DNA of 64,000 nt, from assembly GCA_943788115.1 (NCBI GenBank), contig CALSPA010000025.1, forward strand, positions 1 to 64,000, in the 5' to 3' direction. This stretch comes from an uncultured Flavobacteriales bacterium. Its GTDB lineage: Bacteria > Bacteroidota > Bacteroidia > Flavobacteriales_D > Parvicellaceae. Below are positions 35,049 to 45,254 of this stretch, in pieces (within the stretch, counting starts at the first letter, position 1; the number at the start of each line of letters is the position of its first letter). The translations under genes and the position numbers were made by a program. Under the pieces are notes generated by a model, which saw only the letters and a program-made list of their open reading frames with translations, was not told where the DNA came from and did not search any database.

Positions 35049-36511
35049 TGAAGTTATTGAAAGATATTATATATGGTGTAAATATGTTAGAACTTAAGGG
35101 TTCTACAAACATTGCTATAGAATATCTAGCATACGACTCTAGAAAAGTTGGAAAGTTTACACTTTTTGTTGCTGTTAAGGGAACACAGGTTGATGGTCAT
35201 GATTATATAGATGCAGCAATTTCTAGTGGAGCTGTATGTATATTATGTCAGCAAATGCCAAAAAAAATTCACGAAGAAATTACTTATGTTTTGGTTGATG
35301 ATGCTGCTAAGGCCTTAGGTCTTATAGCGTCAAATTTCTACAATTCACCATCAGATAAATTAAAACTTGTTGGTGTGACGGGAACCAATGGTAAGACAAC
35401 ATCAGTTACACTGCTTTACAATTTATTTAGGCTTATGGGCTATAAGGTTGGTTTAATTTCAACTGTTGTCAATAAGGTTCATAACGAACTTGTTCCTTCA
35501 ACACACACAACTCCAAGTTCATTAGAGTTAAATGAGCTTCTTGATAGAATGGTCCAAAAGGGTTGTCAATTTGCATTTATGGAAGTGAGTTCACATGCAG
35601 TAGACCAACAGAGGATTGCAGGTGTGAATTTTGAAGGTGCTGTTTTTACTAATATTACAAGAGATCACTTAGATTATCATCAAACATTTGATAATTATAT
35701 AGCGGCTAAAAAGTCGTTTTTTGATCAACTTGGTTCCAATTCTTTTGCACTCTTTAATGTGGACCAAAAACACGGAGAAACGATGGTGTTAAACACTTCT
35801 GCTAAAGTGTTTTCTTATGGAATGAATTCGGTATGTGATTATAAAGTTAAAATTTTAGAAAACAGATTTGATGGTATGACTTTGGATTTAGATAATACTG
35901 AAGTTCACACAAAATTAATTGGTGATTTTAATGCTTACAATTTATTAGCTGCCTATGCTGTTGGTAGGCTTCTTTCTCAAGAAAAAATAGATGTTCTAAC
36001 AACACTTAGTGGATTATCTGCACCAGAAGGCAGGTTTCAGCATGTTGCTTCAGAGTCAAAAATCACTTCAATAATAGATTATGCTCATACTCCAGATGCA
36101 TTACAGAATGTTCTTAAAACAATTCAAAAAATCCGAGTAGGAAACGAGATGGTAATTACGATTGTTGGTTGTGGTGGAGATAGAGATAAAGGCAAGCGGT
36201 CAATGATGGCTGAAATTGCTTGTGAATTAAGTGATCAAGTGATTTTCACTTCTGATAACCCAAGATCAGAGAACCCGGAAGATATCATACGTGACATGGA
36301 AAAAGGAGTGCGTAGTGAAGACCTTAAAAAAACACTTTCAATTGTAAATAGAAAAGAAGCTATTAAAACAGCTTGTAGTATGGCACATAGTGGTGATATT
36401 CTTTTAATAGCAGGAAAAGGTCATGAGAAATATCAAGAAATCAAAGGAGAGATTATTCCTTTTGATGATTTAGAAGTAGTAATAGAAACTTTAAAAATTA
36501 TGAACAAATAA
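35048..36511 (+). CDS. murE: UDP-MurNAc-L-Ala-D-Glu:meso-diaminopimelate ligase
   Basis: MurE adds the third peptide residue. The ATP motif [15 protein letters not shown] is near residue 111 and the C-terminal [12 protein letters not shown] near 402 carries the DNPR motif that recognises meso-diaminopimelate instead of lysine. [12 protein letters not shown] and [12 protein letters not shown] are also typical. The protein is 487 residues. It starts on the last base of the ftsI stop and its own stop meets mraY, so translation is coupled through the cluster. Confidence 0.95.
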   Translation: MKLLKDIIYGVNMLELKGSTNIAIEYLAYDSRKVGKFTLFVAVKGTQVDGHDYIDAAISSGAVCILCQQMPKKIHEEITYVLVDDAAKALGLIASNFYNSPSDKLKLVGVTGTNGKTTSVTLLYNLFRLMGYKVGLISTVVNKVHNELVPSTHTTPSSLELNELLDRMVQKGCQFAFMEVSSHAVDQQRIAGVNFEGAVFTNITRDHLDYHQTFDNYIAAKKSFFDQLGSNSFALFNVDQKHGETMVLNTSAKVFSYGMNSVCDYKVKILENRFDGMTLDLDNTEVHTKLIGDFNAYNLLAAYAVGRLLSQEKIDVLTTLSGLSAPEGRFQHVASESKITSIIDYAHTPDALQNVLKTIQKIRVGNEMVITIVGCGGDRDKGKRSMMAEIACELSDQVIFTSDNPRSENPEDIIRDMEKGVRSEDLKKTLSIVNRKEAIKTACSMAHSGDILLIAGKGHEKYQEIKGEIIPFDDLEVVIETLKIMNK

Positions 36512-37728
36512 TGTTATATCACTTATTTCAATACTTACAAGAGGTTTCAGACTTTTCAGGAGCAGGATTGTTTCAGTACATCTCATTTAGAGCAGGTATG
36601 GCAATAATTACATCATTGATTATTTCAATGGTGTTTGGAGGAAAGCTAATTAATTTATTGCAAAAAAAACAAGTTGGTGAAAGTATTCGAGATCTAGGAT
36701 TAGATGGTCAAATCGAAAAAGCAGGTACTCCAACAATGGGAGGGTTAATAATACTAGCTGCAATTCTAATACCTACTTTATTATTTGCAAAACTTGATAA
36801 CATTTATACCATTACCATGGTTATTGCAACTGTATGGTTAGGAGTTATTGGTTTTATAGATGATTATATAAAGGTCTTTAAAAACAATAAAAAAGGTTTA
36901 GCGGGAAAGTTTAAAATTGTTGGTCAGGTAGGTGTTGGAATAATCGTTGGTTCCTTACTTTATTTTAGTGATGAAGTTGTTGTCCAACAAAAAGTAGAAA
37001 TCAATAACACAACAGCTGATAGCATTAATTCTGCACAGAACAATTCTTTTGAATGGGTAGAATCTAAATCTACTAAAACAACAATTCCTTTTTTTAAGAA
37101 TAATGAGTTTGATTACAGTTGGTTTGGGTTAGGTGAATATACTTGGATTGCTTTCATACTTGTTGTTATTATTATTGTTGTTAATGTTTCTAATGGTGCA
37201 AATCTAACTGATGGAATAGATGGTTTAGCAACAGGAACCTCTGCAATAATTGGTACCACCTTAGCTATTTTTGCATATCTGTCTGGAAATGCAATTTTTG
37301 CAGACTATCTAAATATAATGTACATCCCTAACTCAGGAGAGTTAGTAGTGTTTATTGGAGCTTTTATTGGAGCCTGCATTGGGTTCTTATGGTATAATTC
37401 TTTTCCAGCAAAAGTTTTTATGGGTGATACAGGAAGTCTTGCTCTAGGTGGGATTATTGCAACTTTTGCAATTGCAATTCGAAAAGAATTACTTATTCCA
37501 GTTATCTGTGGAATTTTTCTAATTGAAAATTTATCTGTAATGATACAGGTAGGATACTTCAAATTCACCAAAAGAAAGTCTGGTCAGGGGAAAAGAGTTT
37601 TTTTAATGGCTCCTTTGCATCATCACTTCCAAAAGAAAGGTATGCATGAATCTAAAATTGTTGCTCGATTTTGGATAGTTGGAATTCTCCTTGCTGTTTT
37701 ATCAATTGTAACTCTAAAATTAAGATGA
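36511..37728 (+). CDS. mraY: Phospho-MurNAc-pentapeptide translocase
   Basis: MraY attaches phospho-MurNAc-pentapeptide to undecaprenyl phosphate to make lipid I. About ten membrane helices are visible. [36 protein letters not shown] and the metal-site [19 protein letters not shown] motif are complete, and [12 protein letters not shown] carries the family histidine triplet. At 405 residues it is longer than E. coli MraY because of an insert after residue 160 ([13 protein letters not shown] to about 205), typical of Bacteroidota. It overlaps murD by four bases. Confidence 0.95.
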   Translation: MLYHLFQYLQEVSDFSGAGLFQYISFRAGMAIITSLIISMVFGGKLINLLQKKQVGESIRDLGLDGQIEKAGTPTMGGLIILAAILIPTLLFAKLDNIYTITMVIATVWLGVIGFIDDYIKVFKNNKKGLAGKFKIVGQVGVGIIVGSLLYFSDEVVVQQKVEINNTTADSINSAQNNSFEWVESKSTKTTIPFFKNNEFDYSWFGLGEYTWIAFILVVIIIVVNVSNGANLTDGIDGLATGTSAIIGTTLAIFAYLSGNAIFADYLNIMYIPNSGELVVFIGAFIGACIGFLWYNSFPAKVFMGDTGSLALGGIIATFAIAIRKELLIPVICGIFLIENLSVMIQVGYFKFTKRKSGQGKRVFLMAPLHHHFQKKGMHESKIVARFWIVGILLAVLSIVTLKLR

Positions 37729-39068
37729 CCCAACAGAGTCAAATAACGATTTTGGGTGCTGCAAAGAGTGGTATAGGTGCTGCTGCATTAGCAAAGAAAG
37801 AAGGGCTAGAAGTTTTTGTTTCTGACTATGGAGCTATTAATGATGATTACAAGAGTAAATTAAGAGCATTAAATATCGAGTGGGAAGAAAATGGGCACTC
37901 TACTGATCGAATTTTAAGTTCAAAGGAAGTCATTAAAAGTCCTGGTATTTCTGATGAGGTTCAGATAATTAAAGAGCTTGCCAAGTGTAATATTCCAGTC
38001 ATATCTGAAATTGAATTTGCTAGTAGGTATTCTAAAGGGAAAAAAATATGCATTACTGGAAGTAACGGTAAAACAACCACCACTCTTATGTTGCAACATA
38101 TTCTTTCTAATGCGGGGTTAGATGTCGTAGCAGTAGGTAATGTTGGAAATAGTTTTGCTCAAGTTCTTTCAGAATCTGATCACGATTATTATGTGATTGA
38201 GTTGAGCAGTTTTCAGCTTGATAACATGTATGATTTCAAAGCGGATATTGCAATTTTATTAAACATAACACCAGATCATTTAGACCGCTATGACAATAAT
38301 TTTCAAAACTATGTTGATAGCAAATTTAAGATTGTGAATAATCAAATAGAAAGTGATTTTTTCATCTACAATTCAGATGACAAAGTGATTGAAAAAGAAA
38401 TAAGCAAAAGAAAAATTCCGTCTACTCACCTTCCCTTTTCTATAGAAAAATTTATCGAAAAGGGAGCTTCTTTAGAAAATAATCAAATACAAATCAATAT
38501 AAAAACCAAACAAACCATTATGTCTATACACGAACTAGCACAACAAGGGAAGCACAACACATACAATTCCATGGCATCTGGAATTGCATCTAGAGTGTTG
38601 GAAATTAGAAAAGAGATAATTAGAGAAAGTCTTTCAGATTTTCAGAATGTCGAACATCGTTTAGAATTTGTAGCAAAAATTCACGGAATTGATTTTATAA
38701 ATGATTCAAAAGCTACAAATGTTAATTCAACTTGGTATGCATTGGAAAGCATGCAAAAGCCAACAATATGGATAGTTGGTGGTGTTGACAAGGGTAATGA
38801 TTATTCAATGCTTGAGGGATTGGTTAAGCAGAAAGTTGTTGGTATTGTTTGCTTGGGTAAAAGTAATCGTAAGATACAACGTTCATTTAGTGGAATTGTT
38901 GATGATATTCATGATTCCTCTTCTGCAGAAGAAGCTGTTAGAATAAGTTATCAGCTAGCGAAAAAAGGATATTCTGTATTGCTTTCTCCAGCATGTGCAA
39001 GTTTTGATTTATTTGAAAATTATGAAGAAAGAGGAACAAAATTTAAAAGAGCTGTGAAGGCTTTGTAA
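37725..39068 (+). CDS. murD: UDP-MurNAc-L-alanine:D-glutamate ligase
   Basis: MurD adds D-glutamate. The N-terminal nucleotide-binding [17 protein letters not shown], the ATP motif [13 protein letters not shown], and the C-terminal [22 protein letters not shown] and SPACASFD segments complete the three Mur-ligase domains. The ATG at 37725 overlaps the mraY stop (ATGA); an upstream frame runs through mraY and is not real. The length becomes 447 residues. A stand-alone copy of its C-terminal domain follows 13 bases later. Confidence 0.95.
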   Translation: MTQQSQITILGAAKSGIGAAALAKKEGLEVFVSDYGAINDDYKSKLRALNIEWEENGHSTDRILSSKEVIKSPGISDEVQIIKELAKCNIPVISEIEFASRYSKGKKICITGSNGKTTTTLMLQHILSNAGLDVVAVGNVGNSFAQVLSESDHDYYVIELSSFQLDNMYDFKADIAILLNITPDHLDRYDNNFQNYVDSKFKIVNNQIESDFFIYNSDDKVIEKEISKRKIPSTHLPFSIEKFIEKGASLENNQIQINIKTKQTIMSIHELAQQGKHNTYNSMASGIASRVLEIRKEIIRESLSDFQNVEHRLEFVAKIHGIDFINDSKATNVNSTWYALESMQKPTIWIVGGVDKGNDYSMLEGLVKQKVVGIVCLGKSNRKIQRSFSGIVDDIHDSSSAEEAVRISYQLAKKGYSVLLSPACASFDLFENYEERGTKFKRAVKAL

Positions 39069-39081
39069 TAACCACTTTATT

Positions 39082-39582
39082 ATGGAAAAAAAGAAAATTG
39101 AAAACTTATCTGCTAAGCTAATAGCTAACAGGCAAACTGGAAGAGTGTCATTTTCAGATGTTGAGCATAGATTACAAACTATTTTAAATCACAACGATGT
39201 TGAATGGATTAATGATTCAAAATCAACAAATCTAGAATCTTCTTGTTACTCACTAGAGATGTTGCAAAAGCCCATAATATGGATTGTAGGGACTAATGAA
39301 AGAGCTCGCGATTTTTCTTTAATTGAAAAGTTGGTTAGACTTAAAGTGTGTAAGATTGTTTGTTATGGTAAATATGATACTGCCGTGAAATATTCTTTAA
39401 GTAGTGTGGTAGACGGTTATGCTTATAAAAATGAATTATCTGATGCGATTGATATTGCAAATCAATGGAGTAAAAAAGGTTATGCTGTTTTGTTTTCACC
39501 AGCTTGTGCTAGTTATGGTGCTTTCAAAGATTATAAGCATAGAGGAAATGAATTTATTCGAATTGTAAATGAATTATTATAG
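39082..39582 (+). CDS. Free-standing MurD C-terminal-domain paralogue
   Basis: The 166-residue protein aligns without gaps to the last domain of the neighbouring MurD. By hand count about 64 of 143 positions are identical (VEHRL, INDSK-TN, KP-IWIVG, SPACAS, F-Y--RG). It lacks the UMAG-binding and ATP-binding domains altogether, so it cannot be a complete ligase. The glutamate-binding serine and phenylalanine (SPACASYGAF) and K/T of NDSKSTN are kept. The lysine of the MurD loop GGVDKGND is arginine in GTNERARD. It sits between murD and ftsW, sharing one base with the ftsW start. The intact frame and conserved motifs argue that it is expressed and selected. Function is unknown; binding partner or regulator of MurD is a guess. 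Confidence 0.85.
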   Translation: MEKKKIENLSAKLIANRQTGRVSFSDVEHRLQTILNHNDVEWINDSKSTNLESSCYSLEMLQKPIIWIVGTNERARDFSLIEKLVRLKVCKIVCYGKYDTAVKYSLSSVVDGYAYKNELSDAIDIANQWSKKGYAVLFSPACASYGAFKDYKHRGNEFIRIVNELL

Positions 39583-40712
39583 TGCAAAAAATTCTTGAGA
39601 AATATTTAAAAGGGGATAAGGTTATTTGGACCATAATTATCCTGCTTTCATTGTATTCAATTATAATGGCTTATAGCTCGAGTTCCAATTTGGCTTACAG
39701 GTTAATGGATGGAGATGCCACTCCATATCTATTTAAACACGCTATTATTTTAATAGTTGGAATTGTGATGATAGTATATCTACAATTTTTCAACTATAAA
39801 TATTTTTCAAGGTTATCGCAATTAGGAATATATGTCTCTGTTTTATTGTTGCTGGTAACATTAATATTTGGAGTAAATAAAGGAAATGCTTCAAGATGGA
39901 TTATGGGTTTTCAGCCATCAGATTTAGCTAAGGTGGTTTGTGTAATTTATGTAGCAAGAATGGTAGTGCTTAAAAAAGAACACATAAAAAATTTTAAAGA
40001 AGGTATTATTCCTATTGTATGGCCAGTAATATTAATATGTATATTAATTGTGCCTGCTGATTTTTCAACTGCTGCCTTGTTATTTGTGGTATGTTTTATT
40101 TTGATCTTTGTTGCTGGTGCTAAATTAACTCACTTACTTTCAATTGTAGGAGGTGCAATTGTATTGTTCGGTTTTGCTTTGCTAATTAATTTAGCTGTTC
40201 CTGGTTTTTTGCCTAGGATCGATACCTGGACTAAAAGATTAACAAGTTATGAGTCTGGAAACGAAGGTGAAAACTATCAAGCTCAAATTGCTAAGAGAGC
40301 AGTAGCTACAGGTTTTTTACAAGGTAAAGGTCCTGGTAAAGGGAATATTAAAAACAATTTATATTCTGCTCAATCTGATTTTATTTATTCATCCTCTATT
40401 GAAGAGTTTGGATCTGTTATAGGTGGAATAGGTGTAATGTTTCTTTACTTGATTTTATTATTTAGAGTAATAAAAATAATGACTAAAGCTGAAGGGGAGT
40501 TTGGTGGATATGTTTCTTTTGGCTTAGGTTTCTTGTTGGTTTTCCAAGCGATGATTAATATGGGTGTTGGGGTCAATTTGCTCCCTGTTACAGGTCAGCC
40601 TCTACCATTACTTAGTATGGGTGGCACTTCTATTTTATTTACCTGTTTGTCCTTAGGTATTATTTTAAATGTTAGTAGAACAATTTATTCCGATAAAACT
40701 GTTTTAGCATGA
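39582..40712 (+). CDS. ftsW: Septal peptidoglycan polymerase FtsW
   Basis: FtsW is the SEDS-family glycosyltransferase that polymerises lipid II together with FtsI. About ten membrane helices are seen, with conserved NKGNASRWI, FQPSDLAKV, YQAQIAKRAVATG and GVNLLPVTGQPLPLLSMGGTS. The start is GTG, overlapping the upstream stop by one base. The protein is 376 residues. It is separated from murD only by the MurD-domain paralogue. Confidence 0.95.
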   Translation: MQKILEKYLKGDKVIWTIIILLSLYSIIMAYSSSSNLAYRLMDGDATPYLFKHAIILIVGIVMIVYLQFFNYKYFSRLSQLGIYVSVLLLLVTLIFGVNKGNASRWIMGFQPSDLAKVVCVIYVARMVVLKKEHIKNFKEGIIPIVWPVILICILIVPADFSTAALLFVVCFILIFVAGAKLTHLLSIVGGAIVLFGFALLINLAVPGFLPRIDTWTKRLTSYESGNEGENYQAQIAKRAVATGFLQGKGPGKGNIKNNLYSAQSDFIYSSSIEEFGSVIGGIGVMFLYLILLFRVIKIMTKAEGEFGGYVSFGLGFLLVFQAMINMGVGVNLLPVTGQPLPLLSMGGTSILFTCLSLGIILNVSRTIYSDKTVLA

Positions 40713-41812
40713 GTTATAAATTTATCATAAGTGGTGGTGGAACTGGAGGACATATTTTTCCTGCAATTGCTATAGCCAATGAGCTTAAGGTTAATTATCC
40801 AGACTCAGAAATTTTATTTGTTGGTGCTAAGGGTAAAATGGAAATGAAAAAAGTTCCAGAAGCTGGCTACAAAATTAAGGGATTGGAAATAGTTGGCCTT
40901 CAAAGAAGGTTAACAATAAAAAATTTACTTTTCCCATTTAAATTATTGAAAAGCTTAAGCGATGCAAAAAAAATAATAAAAGAATTTAACCCTGATATTG
41001 TAATCGGTGTTGGTGGGTATGCTAGTGGGCCTACGTTGAGAGTTGCTGGAAAGCTGGGAATTCCAACTTTAATTCAAGAACAAAATTCATATGCAGGCCT
41101 TACAAATAAACTTTTAGCAAAAAACGCACGAAAGATTTGTGTTGCTTATGATGGTATGGATGTATTTTTTCCTAAGAAAAAAATCGTATTTACTGGAAAT
41201 CCTGTACGCAATGATATTTTAAATACAACTGCTAAAAAAGCAATTGCTATAACACATTTTGGTTTAAACCCTAATTTAAAAACAATTTTAATTATTGGTG
41301 GGAGTCTTGGAGCAAGGACTATAAATGAAAGTATAAAGGATAAATTGATACAAATAAAAGCCTGTAATGTTCAACTACTTTGGCAAACTGGAAGCTATTA
41401 TTATTCAGCAATGAAGAGTGCTGTTGATGGGGAAGCTTGTTCGAATGTTTTTCCTCAAGAATTTATAAATAAAATGGATTTCGCTTATGCTGTTTCAGAT
41501 GTGATAATTTCCCGAGCTGGAGCCCTTTCAGTCAGTGAATTGTGTATAGTTGGGAAGCCCGCTATTTTAGTGCCTTCTCCTAATGTTTCTGAGGATCATC
41601 AGACAAAGAATGCAAAATCACTTGTTGATAAAAAGGCAGCTATACATGTAAATGATGTCGATTCACACACGAAATTAGTTGAATTAGCACTTGAATTAGT
41701 TGATAATGAGAGCTTTTGTAACGAGTTGTCAACAAATATTAAAAAGTTAGCTAAGCCTAATGCAGCTAAAGAAATTGTATTAGAAATTAAAAAATTGATT
41801 GTAAAAAATTGA
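40709..41812 (+). CDS. murG: Lipid II synthase (undecaprenyl-PP-MurNAc-pentapeptide GlcNAc transferase)
   Basis: MurG adds GlcNAc to lipid I at the inner membrane face. The N-terminal ISGGGTGGHIFPAIAIANEL, the GVGGYASGP and IQEQNSYAGLTNKLL segments, and the C-terminal SRAGALSVSELC motif are diagnostic. It is 367 residues. It overlaps ftsW by four bases (ATGA) and murC by four bases (TTGA), so coupling is tight. Confidence 0.95.
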   Translation: MSYKFIISGGGTGGHIFPAIAIANELKVNYPDSEILFVGAKGKMEMKKVPEAGYKIKGLEIVGLQRRLTIKNLLFPFKLLKSLSDAKKIIKEFNPDIVIGVGGYASGPTLRVAGKLGIPTLIQEQNSYAGLTNKLLAKNARKICVAYDGMDVFFPKKKIVFTGNPVRNDILNTTAKKAIAITHFGLNPNLKTILIIGGSLGARTINESIKDKLIQIKACNVQLLWQTGSYYYSAMKSAVDGEACSNVFPQEFINKMDFAYAVSDVIISRAGALSVSELCIVGKPAILVPSPNVSEDHQTKNAKSLVDKKAAIHVNDVDSHTKLVELALELVDNESFCNELSTNIKKLAKPNAAKEIVLEIKKLIVKN

Positions 41813-43173
41813 ATTTAAATAATATAAATAGCATTCATTTTATAGGCATCGGTGGTATAGGTATGAGCAATCTTGCTAGATACTTTTTAAGTAAAGGTGT
41901 GTCTGTGAGTGGATATGATCGTATAGAATCAAGTATTACCAATAATTTAATTAACGAAGGTGCAGCTATTCATTATGTAGATGAAATTCAACAAATCAAA
42001 AATATAGATTCATTAGATCTAGTTGTATATACTCCAGCTATTACTGAAAAAAACACGCAATTGTCGTATTTTAAAATAGCTTCAATTAGTTTAATTAAAA
42101 GAGCAGAGCTATTAGGTGTTATTACGAAAGATAGTTATTGTATTGCAGTAGCTGGAACTCATGGCAAAACAACAACTTCTTGTATTGTTGCTCATATGTT
42201 AGAGACTTCTGAATTAGGTTGCACAGCTTTCCTTGGTGGAATTGCGACAAATTACAATTCAAATTTCATCTTAAATTCAAATTCAAAATATGTAGTTGTT
42301 GAAGCTGATGAATACGATCGTTCCTTTTTACATTTATCTCCAGATACTGTTATTTTGACTTCAATTGATGCAGATCATTTAGATGTTTATGGTGACGAAG
42401 AGAATGTCATAAAGAGTTTTCAAGAATTTGTTGACTTAATTCCGCAAAAAGGAAATTTAATTAGTAGTTATGGTGTTAAAGTTAATAGGGCCTCAAAAAC
42501 TACATATGGTGAGAATGAAGCAGCCACTTTTAATATTGTTAACCAAAGAGTTGAAGATGGCGCCCAGTACTTTGATTTAGCATTTGGAAGTAGTTTAATT
42601 CAAAACATCCAATTAGGGATACAGGGAAGACATAATATCCATAATGCTGTTGCTGTTTTTGCACTTGGTTTAGAATTAGGCATAGATATAGAAACTATTA
42701 AACATTCATTTTCAACATTCAAAGGGGTTAAAAGAAGGTTTGAATATATAGTTAAGACAGATTCACTTATTTACATTGATGATTATGCACATCATCCAAA
42801 GGAAATAGATGCATGCTTAAGTTCTGTTAAAGATCTTTTTCCTGAAAAAAAGATCACTGTTGTTTTTCAACCTCATTTGTATTCAAGAACAAAAGATTTT
42901 TTGAGTGATTTTGGAATTAGTCTTTCAAACATAGATGAGGTAATACTTTTAGATATCTATCCAGCTCGTGAGTTGCCAATTCCAGGCATAAGCTCAAATG
43001 TTTTACTTAAAAAAATAACTTGTAAAAACAAAATGTTAGTTGATAGAAAAGAGTTAATACCAGAATTACGGAATAGAGCTTTGGAAGTTTTACTTACTCT
43101 TGGAGCAGGAGATATTAATGAGTTAGTTTCTCCAATAAATTCAATGTTAAATTCTAAAATTAGTGTCAATTGA
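41809..43173 (+). CDS. murC: UDP-N-acetylmuramate:L-alanine ligase
   Basis: MurC adds the first amino acid to UDP-MurNAc. HFIGIGGIGMSNLARYFLS is the N-terminal nucleotide motif, AGTHGKTTTSCIV the ATP loop, and VEADEYDRSFLHLSPD, DYAHHPKEI and FQPHLYSRTKDF are family blocks. The protein is 454 residues from a TTG start lying across the murG stop. It is followed by ftsQ through another TTGA overlap. Confidence 0.94.
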   Translation: MNLNNINSIHFIGIGGIGMSNLARYFLSKGVSVSGYDRIESSITNNLINEGAAIHYVDEIQQIKNIDSLDLVVYTPAITEKNTQLSYFKIASISLIKRAELLGVITKDSYCIAVAGTHGKTTTSCIVAHMLETSELGCTAFLGGIATNYNSNFILNSNSKYVVVEADEYDRSFLHLSPDTVILTSIDADHLDVYGDEENVIKSFQEFVDLIPQKGNLISSYGVKVNRASKTTYGENEAATFNIVNQRVEDGAQYFDLAFGSSLIQNIQLGIQGRHNIHNAVAVFALGLELGIDIETIKHSFSTFKGVKRRFEYIVKTDSLIYIDDYAHHPKEIDACLSSVKDLFPEKKITVVFQPHLYSRTKDFLSDFGISLSNIDEVILLDIYPARELPIPGISSNVLLKKITCKNKMLVDRKELIPELRNRALEVLLTLGAGDINELVSPINSMLNSKISVN

Positions 43174-43952
43174 AAAAGGTGCTTAACATATTGATATGGT
43201 CATTACTATTCTTTGGAGCTGTAATTCTTTTAAGTTTTGTTGACTCAAGTTATCAAACGATTCAATTGAAAAAAATTAATGTGAATATTGATCAGTCAGA
43301 CGGACATTCATTTATTACTAAGACTCAAGTAATAAGAACATTAAGTGACATTGGTGTGATAGAAAATGGCGAGAAAGTAGATGCTTTAGATTGTAACAGA
43401 ATAGAGAAAGTTATTAATGAATTTTCAGGAACAAAAAATGCAGAAGTATTTTTTTATAATTCGGGAGACTTGTTTATTAATATCAAACAAAGAACTCCAA
43501 TAGCTAGAGTCTTACATGAAAATGGGTATTTAAGTTATTATGTTGATAAAGAAGGAAAGGTAATGTCTTTAAGTAATAACTATGTTGCAAGAGTTCCTGT
43601 TTTTAACGGTTCAATTAAATGTGGCAATCAATTTAGTCCAATAAATAAGCAAAAAAGTAATAATCAAGAAGATGCAATACTTAATGGGATATTTGAAATG
43701 GCTCAAGTTATAAATAACGATGAATTTTTAGCAGCTCAAATTGTTCAGATTTATTGTAATAAAAAGGGCCATTTCGAGCTAATACCTAGAATAGGAAACC
43801 ATAGAGTTATGTTTGGTGCACCTGAAGATATTAAAGAAAAATTTTTTAAGCTCAAAAGCTTTTATACTAAAGGAATTAACATAAAGGAATTAAACCTTTA
43901 TGATACACTCAACATTATGTATAAGAATCAAATTGTATGTTCAAAAAGATAA
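43170..43952 (+). CDS. ftsQ: Cell division protein FtsQ/DivIB-like
   Basis: The 260-residue bitopic protein has one N-terminal membrane helix (VLNILIWSLLFFGAVILLSFV) and a periplasmic domain with a POTRA-like start (IDQSDGHSFITKTQVIRTL) and an FtsQ region (FFYNSGDLFINIKQRTPIARVL, YYVDKEGKVMSLS). It should bring FtsL-like and FtsB-like proteins to the divisome. The start is TTG, in the murC stop. Conservation is low, but its place before ftsA is normal for the cluster. Confidence 0.9.
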   Translation: MKKVLNILIWSLLFFGAVILLSFVDSSYQTIQLKKINVNIDQSDGHSFITKTQVIRTLSDIGVIENGEKVDALDCNRIEKVINEFSGTKNAEVFFYNSGDLFINIKQRTPIARVLHENGYLSYYVDKEGKVMSLSNNYVARVPVFNGSIKCGNQFSPINKQKSNNQEDAILNGIFEMAQVINNDEFLAAQIVQIYCNKKGHFELIPRIGNHRVMFGAPEDIKEKFFKLKSFYTKGINIKELNLYDTLNIMYKNQIVCSKR

Positions 43953-43963
43953 AAAAATAAATT

Positions 43964-45226
43964 ATGGATGCACCAGAAATAGTAGTAGGCTTAGACATCG
44001 GTACCACAAAAATTGCTTGTTTGGTAGGCCGCAAAACCGATCATGGAAAAATCGAAATATTAGGAGTCGGAAAAGCTCCAAGTGTTGGAGTCACTAGAGG
44101 AGTAGTTTCAAACATTGAGAAAACAGTTCAATCTATTCGAATGGCTGTTGAGGAAGCTGAAGCAAAGTCTGGTGTCGAAATTAAAGTTGTAAATGTTGGT
44201 GTTGCAGGTCAACACATTAAAAGTTTACAACACAGAGGCATGATTACAAGAGATAATTTTGATGAAGAAATTTCTCAGAAAGATGTAGATGAATTAATCG
44301 AAGACATGTATAAGTTAGTTATGCTTCCAGGAGAAGAAATCATCCATGTTCTTCCTCAGGAATACATTGTCGACAGACAGCAGGGAATCAAAGATCCAAT
44401 TGGTATGGCTGGAGTTCAGTTAGAGGCTAATTTTCACATTATAACCGGTCAAATAGCTGCAGCGAAAAATATTTTTAAATGTGTAAGTAAAGCTGGTCTT
44501 GAAGTAGCAGAACTTATATTAGAACCATTAGCATCTTCATCTGCGGTATTGAGTGATGAAGAAAAAGAAGCTGGAGTTGCTCTTGTTGATATTGGTGGTG
44601 GTACAACTGACATTGCAATCTTTCAAGATGGAATAATCAGGCACACTGCTGTAATTCCATTTGGCGGTAATGTTATTACAGAGGACATTAAAGAGGGTTG
44701 TACTATAATGCACAGACAAGCTGAATTGCTTAAAACAAAGTTTGGAGCTGCAATAACACAAAATAGTCAGGAAAATGAAATTGTATGTATTCCAGGACTT
44801 AGAGGAAGAGATCCTAAAGAGATTTCAGTTAGAAATCTTTCAAATATTATAAATGCAAGAATCACAGAAATTTCTGAACACATTTATTATGAAATAAAAA
44901 ATTCAGGATTTGAGAAAAAATTGATTGGCGGTATAGTAGTAACAGGCGGAGGTTCTCAATTAAAGCACATAAATCAACTTTTTGAATATATAACTGGAAT
45001 GGATTCTAGAATAGGTTATCCAAATGAGCACTTAAGCTCGAATACAAATATTAATGTAACCTCTCCGCTTTTTGCAACTGGTGTAGGTTTAGTAGCTAAA
45101 GGCTTTGAGCAGTTTGACATGCTTAAATCAAGACAAGAAAAAATAAGTACAAGAACACATTCACAAAAAAATAAGGGAAGCTTCTTTGAGAAGATAAAAA
45201 CTTTCTTTGACGATAAAGTAGAGTAA
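43964..45226 (+). CDS. ftsA: Cell division actin homologue FtsA
   Basis: FtsA links FtsZ to the membrane. The actin-fold phosphate loops are VGLDIGTTKIACLVG and VALVDIGGGTTDIAIFQDG, with GGIVVTGGGSQLKHI near the end. The final residues (KNKGSFFEKIKTFFDDKV) form the amphipathic membrane-targeting helix typical of FtsA. The protein is 420 residues. It begins 11 bases after ftsQ. Confidence 0.95.
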   Translation: MDAPEIVVGLDIGTTKIACLVGRKTDHGKIEILGVGKAPSVGVTRGVVSNIEKTVQSIRMAVEEAEAKSGVEIKVVNVGVAGQHIKSLQHRGMITRDNFDEEISQKDVDELIEDMYKLVMLPGEEIIHVLPQEYIVDRQQGIKDPIGMAGVQLEANFHIITGQIAAAKNIFKCVSKAGLEVAELILEPLASSSAVLSDEEKEAGVALVDIGGGTTDIAIFQDGIIRHTAVIPFGGNVITEDIKEGCTIMHRQAELLKTKFGAAITQNSQENEIVCIPGLRGRDPKEISVRNLSNIINARITEISEHIYYEIKNSGFEKKLIGGIVVTGGGSQLKHINQLFEYITGMDSRIGYPNEHLSSNTNINVTSPLFATGVGLVAKGFEQFDMLKSRQEKISTRTHSQKNKGSFFEKIKTFFDDKVE

Positions 45227-45254
45227 TAAATTAGAAACAATTAAAAATAATGTT

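Noticed and set aside
39082-39582. The MurD-domain gene as a frameshifted second half of a larger second murD
   Set aside because: Only 13 bases separate it from murD, and no ATPase-domain sequence lies between; it has its own ATG and full domain 3.
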